This document shows, in pieces, positions 1-6,589 of a stretch of DNA of 7,255 nt (positions within the stretch are counted from its first letter, which is position 1; every line of letters starts with the position of its first letter). Under the pieces are notes generated by a model. That model was not told where the DNA came from, did not search any database, and saw nothing but the letters and a program-made list of their open reading frames with translations. Position numbers and translations under genes: made by a program. Source of the DNA: Miltoncostaeaceae bacterium (GTDB lineage Bacteria; Actinomycetota; Thermoleophilia; Miltoncostaeales; Miltoncostaeaceae); assembly GCA_030598075.1 (NCBI GenBank), contig JAUVQP010000079.1, positions 1 to 7,255 on the forward strand. The letters run 5' to 3'.

Positions 1-863
1 AGCTCAGCGAGGACCACTCTGTGGTGTGGGAGCTCGTGAAGCGCGGGAGCATCACGGAGGAGGAGGCCGAGCACCACCCCCACCGGAACGTCATCACCCG
101 GGCGGTCGGCGCGGAGCGGCAGGTCCAAGTCGACGTGAGCCCGCACGAGATTCGCGCGGGCGACATCGTGCTCCTGTGCAGCGACGGCCTGTGCGCGTAC
201 GTCCCGAAGTCCGAGATGATCGACTCACTCCAGGGCGACGACGACCTCGCGGTGGTCGCCCGGGATCTTGTGGCGCGGGCAAACGCAAAGGGCGGACAGG
301 ACAACATCACGGTGGTCCTCGCGCGGGTCGGCGAGGCGGAGGCCGAGGTGGGCGGCGGGGGCGGCCGCGTTGCCGCACGCCCGGTGGAATCCACCGAGTC
401 CACGCGGCCGATGCGCGTGCTCGGGGGCGTGCACGGCCACCAAGGCTCGGAGCGCCACGGATCCTCCACGACCCCGGGAACCAAAATCCTGGAGCGCGTC
501 TCGCGCAAGCGATCGCGCGTGCGCCCGGCGTTCGCCGCGGCAGCAGTCGTGCTGGCTCTGGCGGTGGGCAGCGTCGCGTGGGTCGCCAGCCGCGCCTACG
601 TCGTCGAGGAGGGGCCGGGCAACGAGGTGCGGATCACCCGGGGGCTGCCGATCGGCGTCGCCGGCGTTGACCTCGCCGTCCCCTGGCAGGACCTGGGCAT
701 ACCAGCCGACCTGGTGCAGCGCGACGACCCCGGCGCGCTCCGGCGGCGAGCACGGGGGCAGGGCGAGGCGGTCGAGCTCGCCGCGCGGCTCGTCTGGGAG
801 TTCCGGGTTCCGGACCCTTCCGATCCGCTCGGAGGAGGCACGGAGGCTCCCGCCACTCCGTGA
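1..863 (+). CDS. pstP: PP2C-family Ser/Thr protein phosphatase, PstP type (5' end missing)
   Basis: Metal-dependent phosphatase that removes phosphate from Ser/Thr kinase targets, including the partner kinase PknB. The reading frame is open from the left edge (first full codon at base 3), so the start and roughly the first quarter of the protein, including the first metal-binding motif, lie outside. Visible catalytic-domain motifs are EDHS (9-20), HPHRNVITRA (about 78-107), LLCSDGL with its metal-binding Asp (171-191) and GGQDNIT with the last metal-binding Asp (291-311). A Gly/Arg/Ser-rich linker follows, then one membrane span (about 531-596). The C-terminal extracytoplasmic part contains a VRITRGLP...G.DL pattern that resembles the outer domain of mycobacterial PstP as I recall it. 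The membrane span and outer domain distinguish it from soluble PP2C enzymes. The GTG at 21 is internal and is not the start. The stop overlaps the rodA start by four bases. Confidence 0.93.
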   Translation, partial: LSEDHSVVWELVKRGSITEEEAEHHPHRNVITRAVGAERQVQVDVSPHEIRAGDIVLLCSDGLCAYVPKSEMIDSLQGDDDLAVVARDLVARANAKGGQDNITVVLARVGEAEAEVGGGGGRVAARPVESTESTRPMRVLGGVHGHQGSERHGSSTTPGTKILERVSRKRSRVRPAFAAAAVVLALAVGSVAWVASRAYVVEEGPGNEVRITRGLPIGVAGVDLAVPWQDLGIPADLVQRDDPGALRRRARGQGEAVELAARLVWEFRVPDPSDPLGGGTEAPATP

Positions 864-2188
864 TCGAGCCTCGCGCGCGCGAGCTCGGGTTTCTCGTGCC
901 CGGAGCCGCTCTCGGCTTTCTCGGTTTGGCGTCCGTGGCGACCGCGCGCGCCGACCAATTCGAGCTGGGGCCACTTCCCGGCGCGTTCGCCGTGCTCGGA
1001 GTATTCCTCGCGATGCACGTCGCGCTCCGCATCCGAGCTCCGTCGGCAGACCCGTACCTGCTTCCCGCCGTGGGGCTGCTCACGGTCATCGGACTCGTGG
1101 AGCTGCACCGCATCGACCCCTCGCTCGCGGCGGATCAGGCCGTCTGGGTGGCTGTGGGAGGCGCCGTCTTCGTCGCGGTGCTCGTCCTCATGCCGGACCA
1201 TCGCGTCCTCGAGCGGTTTCGCTACTCGATCGGCCTCGGCGGAGTGGCTCTGCTCGTCGCGACGATGGTCTTCGGCACGACCATCAACGGATCGAAGCTG
1301 TGGATCGCCTTCGGCGGACAAACGGTTCAGCTGGGCGAGCTCGCCAAGGTCATGATCGTCATCTTCCTCGCGGGGTACCTTCGCGAGAAGCGCGAGCTGC
1401 TGGCCATTCCCACCCGCCGCATCGCGGGCGTCCCGGTCCCGCCGATGAGCGCCCTGGGTCCGGTTCTCGTGTTCCTCGGGGCCGCCCTCCTGCTGGTCGT
1501 GGTCCTGAACGACTTCGGCAGCGGCCTGCTCTTCTTCGGCGTATTCGTGGCCATGATGTACCTCGCGACGGGGAGGGCCTGGTACGCGGCGGTCGGGGGA
1601 GGGCTCTTCGCGGCCGGGGCGCTGGCCATCTACGCGCTCGTGCCCCGTATTCAGGATCGCGTCAGCGGCTGGCTCAACCCGTTCGACGACCCGGAGGGAC
1701 AGGGCTTCCAGCTGGTTCAGTCGCTCTACGCCCTCGCCGAGGGCGGCGTCGTCGGACCGGGCCTCGGGCGCGGCTTCCTCGTCGCCGAGAACGGCACGAC
1801 GGTCATCCCGGCGCTGGAGACGGACTTCATCTTCTCGGCCGTGGCCACCGAGCTTGGGCTGGTGGGCGGCATCGGCCTACTTTTGGGATACGTGCTGCTC
1901 ATCCAACGCGGTTTCTCGATCGCCACCGACGCGACGGACGGGTTCTCGAAGCTGCTCGCGGGAGGGCTCACCGCAGTCCTCGGCATCCAGGCCTTCCTCA
2001 TCGTGGGGGGGGTCATCCGACTGATCCCGCTGACCGGCGTCACCCTTCCGTTCATGAGCTACGGCGGATCCTCCGTCATCACGAACTTCGGGATCGTGGC
2101 GATTCTGCTCGTCGTCAGCCACCGAAGCCACGCGAGAGGTGCCCGCCGGCTCGATGCGCCGCAGGAGGAGGAGGCGGTGCGTGGATAG
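860..2188 (+). CDS. rodA: SEDS-family peptidoglycan glycosyltransferase, RodA/FtsW type
   Basis: Polytopic membrane protein of 442 residues that polymerises lipid II into glycan strands together with a class B PBP. Hydrophobic segments are spread over the whole length, consistent with the usual ten spans. Family landmarks are NGSKLWI (143-149), GELAK (159-163), NDFGSG (217-222), WLNPF (271-275) in the large outer loop, ETDFIF (320-325, with Asp322 at the position generally held to be essential) and the signature PLTGVTLPFMSYGGSS (390-405). The C-terminal tail is cytoplasmic and charged. The GTG start sits in a GTGA overlap with the pstP stop; GGAGG at 842-846 is a somewhat distant ribosome site. 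RodA is chosen over FtsW because the adjacent pbpA and pknB match the actinobacterial rodA locus. Sequence alone does not separate the two names securely. The last eight bases overlap pbpA. Confidence 0.95.
   Translation: MIEPRARELGFLVPGAALGFLGLASVATARADQFELGPLPGAFAVLGVFLAMHVALRIRAPSADPYLLPAVGLLTVIGLVELHRIDPSLAADQAVWVAVGGAVFVAVLVLMPDHRVLERFRYSIGLGGVALLVATMVFGTTINGSKLWIAFGGQTVQLGELAKVMIVIFLAGYLREKRELLAIPTRRIAGVPVPPMSALGPVLVFLGAALLLVVVLNDFGSGLLFFGVFVAMMYLATGRAWYAAVGGGLFAAGALAIYALVPRIQDRVSGWLNPFDDPEGQGFQLVQSLYALAEGGVVGPGLGRGFLVAENGTTVIPALETDFIFSAVATELGLVGGIGLLLGYVLLIQRGFSIATDATDGFSKLLAGGLTAVLGIQAFLIVGGVIRLIPLTGVTLPFMSYGGSSVITNFGIVAILLVVSHRSHARGARRLDAPQEEEAVRG
2163..2174 (+). promoter_or_regulatory. 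Ribosome binding site of pbpA
   Basis: AGGAGGAGGAGG lies within the last codons of rodA, six bases before the GTG at 2181. It is the strongest Shine-Dalgarno-like stretch in the window. It decides the pbpA start in favour of 2181 over the in-frame GTG at 2139 and ATG at 2154. Confidence 0.8.
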
Positions 2189-3614
2189 GTCCATCCGTCG
2201 CCTGTACCTGACCATGGCCGGAGGCTTCGTGGCCCTCACCGTGCTGCTCGGCTACTGGCAGGTGGTCGCGGCCGGCGGACTGTCGAACCGCGCGGGCAAC
2301 CAGCAGACGCTCCAGCGCGAACGCCTCGTCGACCGAGGGCGCGTCCTGACCGCCGACGGGAAGGTGCTCGCCGCGAGCCGCGCCCGGCGCATCGAGGGGC
2401 AGCGCGTTTTCGAGCGGATCTACCCGCAGGGCTCGCTCGCCGCCCACGCGGTCGGGTACGCAAGCCCTCGCGAGGGCAAGACCGGCCTCGAGAGCACCTA
2501 CAATCGCTTCCTGACGGGGAGCTTCGGCACCGAGCCGATCCTTCGGCGCCTCAACCTGCGCGAGAAGCGGGGTGCCGACCTCCACACCTACCTCCGGTCG
2601 GAGGTACAGCGGGCGGCCGTCGACGCGCTCGGCGATTCGCCGGGAGCCGTGGTGGCCATCGCCCCGCGCACCGGCGGCGTCATCGCGCTCGCCAGCGCGC
2701 CCACCTTCGACCCCGCCGCCATCGCGACGAACTTCGAGTCGATCGCCGCCCGCCCCGGCGCTCCGCTGCTCGACCGTGGCACCGGAGGCACCTATCCGCC
2801 GGGCTCGACCTTCAAGGTGGTGACGGCGACGGCCGCGCTCGAGAGCGGGCTCTATACGCCGACGTCGCGCTTCGACGACACGGGCAGCTTCAACACGCCC
2901 GGGGGGCCGATCACAAACTTCGGCGGTCGCCGGTTCGCGCAACATGCCCTGCGCGAGGCGTTCACGCGCTCGATCAACACCACTTTCGCGCGGATCGGCG
3001 CCGCCCTGGGCGCCGCACAGCTCGGCGCGACGATGAGCGCATACGGCTTCGGAAAGCGACCCCCGATCGACCTCCCAGAGCAGGAGGTCGTCATCTCGGG
3101 CCGGCGTCAGGACGGCCAGCTACTGCCCAACGACCAGCGGGGCGAGGACGTGGCGCGCATCGCCATCGGCCAGGAGAGGCTGGACGTGACGCCGCTGCAG
3201 ATGGCGATGGTCGTCCAGGCGATCGCGAACGAGGGGACGCTGCTCGCACCACGCCTGGTGCAGCGGATCACCGACCGAGGCGGCTCCGTGGTGCGCCAGC
3301 ACAGCCCGGAGGAGATCGGACAGGTCGCCACCGCCCAAACGGCGGCGGAGCTGGCGGGCATGATGCAGAACGTGGTGGACGAGGGAACCGGAACAGCCGC
3401 GTCGCTGTCGGGCCTGTCAGTGGCCGGCAAGACCGGCACCGCGGAGACGGGCGACTCGGGCCGCAACCAAGCATGGTTCATCGGCTTCGCGCCCGTCGAG
3501 AACCCACAGATCGCGGTCGCGGTGGTCATCGAGGACACGTCGGGTACGGGCGGCACCGTGGCCGCGCCGGTGGCCGCGCGCGTGATGGACGCCGCGCTCG
3601 GGGGCAGGCCGTGA
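2181..3614 (+). CDS. pbpA: Class B penicillin-binding protein (peptidoglycan D,D-transpeptidase), PbpA type
   Basis: Crosslinks peptidoglycan stem peptides by attacking the D-Ala-D-Ala bond; beta-lactam target and partner of the SEDS protein encoded just upstream. With the GTG at 2181 the product is 477 residues, close to mycobacterial PbpA. It has a short basic cytoplasmic end, one membrane anchor (about residues 8-30), the N-terminal RGRVLTADGKVLA motif (52-64), then the transpeptidase domain. All three catalytic motifs are present: S-T-F-K with nucleophile Ser209 and Lys212, S-I-N (264-266), and K-T-G (417-419). There is no glycosyltransferase domain, hence class B. The start follows AGGAGGAGGAGG (2163-2174) at six bases. 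The frame is open further upstream (GTG 2139, ATG 2154), but those starts would add an Arg-run encoded by the Shine-Dalgarno itself. The stop overlaps pknB by four bases. Confidence 0.95.
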   Translation: MDRSIRRLYLTMAGGFVALTVLLGYWQVVAAGGLSNRAGNQQTLQRERLVDRGRVLTADGKVLAASRARRIEGQRVFERIYPQGSLAAHAVGYASPREGKTGLESTYNRFLTGSFGTEPILRRLNLREKRGADLHTYLRSEVQRAAVDALGDSPGAVVAIAPRTGGVIALASAPTFDPAAIATNFESIAARPGAPLLDRGTGGTYPPGSTFKVVTATAALESGLYTPTSRFDDTGSFNTPGGPITNFGGRRFAQHALREAFTRSINTTFARIGAALGAAQLGATMSAYGFGKRPPIDLPEQEVVISGRRQDGQLLPNDQRGEDVARIAIGQERLDVTPLQMAMVVQAIANEGTLLAPRLVQRITDRGGSVVRQHSPEEIGQVATAQTAAELAGMMQNVVDEGTGTAASLSGLSVAGKTGTAETGDSGRNQAWFIGFAPVENPQIAVAVVIEDTSGTGGTVAAPVAARVMDAALGGRP

Positions 3615-5539
3615 CGTTCCGGCCGGGCATGACCATCGGAGGGCGCTACGAGCTTGGCGCCGAGCTGGGCTCGGGCGGCATGGCTCGGGTCTACCTGGCC
3701 CATGACGCGGTCCTCGACCGTCAGGTCGCCGTCAAGGTCCTGGCCGAGAGCTACGCCACCGACCCCAACTTCGTCGAGCGGTTCCGTCGCGAGGCCTCCG
3801 CCGCGGCCGGCCTGAACCACCCCAACATCGTGGCGGTCTACGACCGGGGTGACGCGGACGGCAGCTACTACATCGTCATGGAGTACCTGTCGGGCCCGGA
3901 CCTGAAGCAGGTCATCCGCCGCCGAGCCCCGTTGCCACCCGATCAGGCCGTCGACATGGCCCTCCAGATCCTGGCCGCCGTCGGGGCAGCGCACAAACGC
4001 GACATCATCCACCGCGACATCAAGCCGCAGAACGTGCTCGTCGCCGAGGACGGCCGGCTGAAGGTCACCGACTTCGGCATCGCGCACGCCGGCGAGGGCT
4101 CCGACATGACCGAGGCCGGGTCGGTCATCGGCACAGCGCAGTACCTGTCGCCGGAACAGGCCCGGGGCGACGAGGTGACGGCCGCCAGCGACTGCTACGC
4201 GGTGGGCATCGTTCTGTACGAGATGCTGACCGGACGCCTGCCGTTCGAGGGCGGAGCTCCGGTCGCGGTCGCCATGAAGCAGATCAGCGACCCGCCGGCG
4301 CCTCCCCGCGTCCACGAGCCGAGCATCCCCCCGGAGCTCGATCGCATCGTTCTCCGGGCGCTCGAGAAGCGCCCCTCCGAGCGCTACCGCACGGCCGAGG
4401 ACTTCGCGGAGGCCCTGATGGCGGTGCGCCCCGCGCTGGGGCCGACGACCGCGCAGACGGCGGTGATCGCAGCCGGGGCGGCGGGCGCCTCGACGCGCGT
4501 CATGGACCAGCCGAGCGAGCCCACGGGGCCCACCCGCGTGGCTCCGCCGCCGCACGAGCTCCCACCGAGGCGACGCTGGCCGTGGGTGGTCGGCGGGCTG
4601 GGCGTCGTGGCGCTGGTCGCGGTGGTGCTCGCCCTCGTACTCTCCGGCGGCGGCGCATCCACGACGACGGTCCCGGACGTCGAGGGTCTCCAGCTCGTGG
4701 ACGCGGCGCGAGCGATCCGCGACGCGGATCTCAGCCCAGAGATCGACAACGTCCAGCGAGACGGCGTCGAGCCGGGCACGGCGATCGGCACCGATCCGCC
4801 CGCCGGCACCGAGCTCGACAAGGGCGATACCGTGATCCTGCGGGTCAGCGTCGGTCCCGAGACCGCTCCCGTCCCACGGGTCACCGGCGAGACGATCGAG
4901 GACGCCCGGCGCATCCTGACCCAGGCCGGCTTTGAGGTTCGGGTTCAACGGGAGGCGTCGGAGGACGTGGAGGCCGGCAGCGTCATCAGCCAGACGCCGC
5001 GAGCCGGCGACGAGGCCGCCCCCGGGAGCGACGTCGTCTTGGTCGTCAGCACCGGAGCCGAGCAGGTCGCCGTGCCGAGCGTCGCAGGCCGCACTCAGGA
5101 CGTCGCCGACGGCCTCCTGCGCGGCCAGGGCTTCGGCGTGAGCGTCGTAGAGCAGGCAACGGATGAGTCGTCGCCCGGGACGGTCATCGCCCAGAGCCCC
5201 GCGGCCGGAGCCCGCGTGGACTCCGGAACGACCGTCACGATCACGGTCGCGGTGGCGGTGCCCACAGAAACCGTCCCGAACGTCGTCGGCCAGACTGCGG
5301 CGAACGCCCAGACGGCCCTGAGCAATGCGGGCTTCAACCCGATCAGCACCACGGCGGCGTCGGACGAGCCCGAAGGTACGGTCATCAGCCAGCTCCCGTC
5401 CGGCGACAGCCAGGCCGAGCAGGGATCCACCGTCGAGATCGTGGTCAGCACCGGCCCGGGGACGACGGGCACCTCCGGGGGGGGCGGCGCCCCGCCACCG
5501 CCGGAGACCACCAGCACGACAGGCGAGCCGCTTCCGTGA
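3611..5539 (+). CDS. pknB: Transmembrane Ser/Thr protein kinase with four PASTA domains, PknB type
   Basis: Master kinase of actinobacterial growth and division: cytoplasmic kinase, single membrane span, extracytoplasmic PASTA repeats that in this family bind peptidoglycan fragments or lipid II. Of 642 residues, about 13-270 form the kinase: Gly-rich loop LGSGGM (19-24), Lys42 in VAVKVL, catalytic HRDIKPQN (134-141, Asp136), DFG (154-156), and GTAQYLSPEQ (174-183) at the end of the activation loop. A Pro-rich juxtamembrane region precedes the span at about 323-344. Four PASTA repeats follow (about 352-415, 418-482, 486-548, 552-615), then a Gly/Pro/Thr tail to 642. The GTG at 3611 overlaps the pbpA stop as GTGA; ATG 3629 is an alternative but has no ribosome site. 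In the activation loop Thr167 aligns with mycobacterial PknB Thr171, while the second Thr is replaced by Ala169. No separate pknA precedes it. Confidence 0.96.
   Translation: MTFRPGMTIGGRYELGAELGSGGMARVYLAHDAVLDRQVAVKVLAESYATDPNFVERFRREASAAAGLNHPNIVAVYDRGDADGSYYIVMEYLSGPDLKQVIRRRAPLPPDQAVDMALQILAAVGAAHKRDIIHRDIKPQNVLVAEDGRLKVTDFGIAHAGEGSDMTEAGSVIGTAQYLSPEQARGDEVTAASDCYAVGIVLYEMLTGRLPFEGGAPVAVAMKQISDPPAPPRVHEPSIPPELDRIVLRALEKRPSERYRTAEDFAEALMAVRPALGPTTAQTAVIAAGAAGASTRVMDQPSEPTGPTRVAPPPHELPPRRRWPWVVGGLGVVALVAVVLALVLSGGGASTTTVPDVEGLQLVDAARAIRDADLSPEIDNVQRDGVEPGTAIGTDPPAGTELDKGDTVILRVSVGPETAPVPRVTGETIEDARRILTQAGFEVRVQREASEDVEAGSVISQTPRAGDEAAPGSDVVLVVSTGAEQVAVPSVAGRTQDVADGLLRGQGFGVSVVEQATDESSPGTVIAQSPAAGARVDSGTTVTITVAVAVPTETVPNVVGQTAANAQTALSNAGFNPISTTAASDEPEGTVISQLPSGDSQAEQGSTVEIVVSTGPGTTGTSGGGGAPPPPETTSTTGEPLP
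4664..5455 (+). repeat. Four tandem PASTA-coding modules within pknB
   Basis: Protein-level tandem repeat of about 66 residues per unit. Units begin VPDVEG, VPRVTG, VPSVAG and VPNVVG, and most carry a central G(T/S)VI-type strand, a PxxG turn and a final hydrophobic strand. Similarity is at protein level; no long identical DNA repeat was seen. The array forms the outer sensor stalk of the kinase. The fourth unit lacks the usual AG of the P.AG turn (it reads QLPSGDSQ). Confidence 0.9.
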
Positions 5540-6567
5540 CGATGCGCGTGGCCGTCCTGTCGGGCGGCCGAAGTAGCGAGCACGAGGTGTCGCTCGCCTC
5601 GGCGAAGGCGGTTATCGGGGCGCTGGACTCCGACCGCTATGACGTGATCTCGGTGGTCATCGATCGCGCCGGGCGCTGGAGCGTCGAGGAAGCGCCGGTC
5701 GCCCTGGTTCCCGACGACGAGGGGCGGGGGGTTCTGGTGTGGCTCGCGGACGGCCGGGCGGTACCGCTGGATGTCGTCTTTCCGGCTCTTCATGGTCCGT
5801 TCGGCGAGGACGGCACCGTGCAGGGCCTGTGCGAGATCGCGGGCGTCGCCTATGTCGGCGCAGGGGTGGCCGCCTCGGCCGTCGCCATGGACAAGGCGCT
5901 CTGCAAGGTCGTCCTCGATCGGGCGGGCGTGCCGACCGCGGTGGGCACGGTGGTCACCGGGTCCGAGTGGCGCGATCGCCCCAAGCTCGCACGCGAGCGC
6001 GTCGGCGACCTCGTCGGCTACCCCGCCTTCTGCAAGCCCGCGCGGCTGGGATCGAGCGTCGGCATCAGCCCGGTCCCGACGCCGGAGGACCTTGACGGCG
6101 CACTGGACTGCGCTTTGGCGCACGACTCGAAGGCCCTCGTGGAGCGGGCGATCGTGGGCTCCGAGGTCGAGGTCGGAATCCTCGGCAACGAGGAACTCGT
6201 CGTCTCGCCCGCCGGCGAGCTCACCTACGACTCCGAGTGGTACGACTACGAGACGAAGTACGTCGCCGGTCGTATGAGGCTCATCGTCCCGGCGCGGGTC
6301 GACCAGGCGACGGCCGACAGGGTGCGCGAGCTTGCCGAGCGCTCGTTCCGGGCGATCGGCGCCGCGGGCATGGCGCGGGTCGATTTCTTCGCGAGCGCGG
6401 CGGATGGCGTGCTCGTGAGCGAGGTCAACACGATCCCGGGCTTCACGCCGACGAGCGTGTACGCCAGTCTCCTCGCGGCCGGCGGGGTCAGCTATGGCGC
6501 GGTGGTGGACCGGCTCGTGCAGCTGGCGTCGGCTCGCTTCCGGGCGGCCGCACGGCTCCGGCACTGA
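5536..6567 (+). CDS. ddl: D-alanine--D-alanine ligase
   Basis: Cytoplasmic ATP-grasp enzyme joining two D-alanines to supply the end of the peptidoglycan stem peptide (ATP to ADP and phosphate). The product is 343 residues, a usual length. Motifs are GGRSSEHEVSLASA near the N-terminus (Glu17), ALHGPFGEDG (84-93), MDK (118-120), FCKPARLGSSVGIS (165-178), the omega-loop YDYETKY (236-242), ARVDFF (280-285) and EVNTIPGFTP (296-305). Glu17, the Ser of GSSVGI, Lys241-Tyr242, Arg281, Asp283, Glu296 and Asn298 match E. coli DdlB active-site positions. The omega-loop Tyr favours D-Ala-D-Ala over D-Ala-D-lactate (VanA-type enzymes carry His there). The GTG start overlaps the pknB stop as GTGA, with a weak AGGCGAG (5521-5527) eight bases upstream. 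ATG 5542, two codons later, is an equally good protein start. Placement directly after pknB differs from the mycobacterial order. Confidence 0.96.
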   Translation: MTMRVAVLSGGRSSEHEVSLASAKAVIGALDSDRYDVISVVIDRAGRWSVEEAPVALVPDDEGRGVLVWLADGRAVPLDVVFPALHGPFGEDGTVQGLCEIAGVAYVGAGVAASAVAMDKALCKVVLDRAGVPTAVGTVVTGSEWRDRPKLARERVGDLVGYPAFCKPARLGSSVGISPVPTPEDLDGALDCALAHDSKALVERAIVGSEVEVGILGNEELVVSPAGELTYDSEWYDYETKYVAGRMRLIVPARVDQATADRVRELAERSFRAIGAAGMARVDFFASAADGVLVSEVNTIPGFTPTSVYASLLAAGGVSYGAVVDRLVQLASARFRAAARLRH

Positions 6568-6589
6568 CGATCGGACGTGCACGACGGGC

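Noticed and set aside
21..863. GTG at 21 as the start of the phosphatase
   Set aside because: The frame continues upstream with LSEDHS, a conserved part of the PP2C catalytic domain, so the true start lies outside the window.
268..2211. Long plus-strand frame of 647 codons across pstP and rodA
   Set aside because: The product is Arg/Ser/Pro-rich with no domain, and it overlaps two genes with clear family motifs in other frames. Such open shadow frames are expected in very GC-rich DNA.
3473..3610. Upstream extension of the pknB frame to 3473
   Set aside because: It lies within the PbpA C-terminal coding region and gives Arg/Gly-rich sequence unlike any kinase N-terminus. The GTG at 3611 puts the kinase domain at the usual distance from the start.
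3107..4948. Minus-strand frame of 613 codons opposite pbpA and pknB
   Set aside because: Low-complexity composition (rich in Arg, Asp, Gly, Val), no recognisable motif, and fully opposite two well-supported genes.
6576..6583. Palindrome CGTGCACG in the gap after ddl, as an operator
   Set aside because: Eight bases of palindrome are expected by chance in this composition. There is no second copy and no promoter elements beside it.
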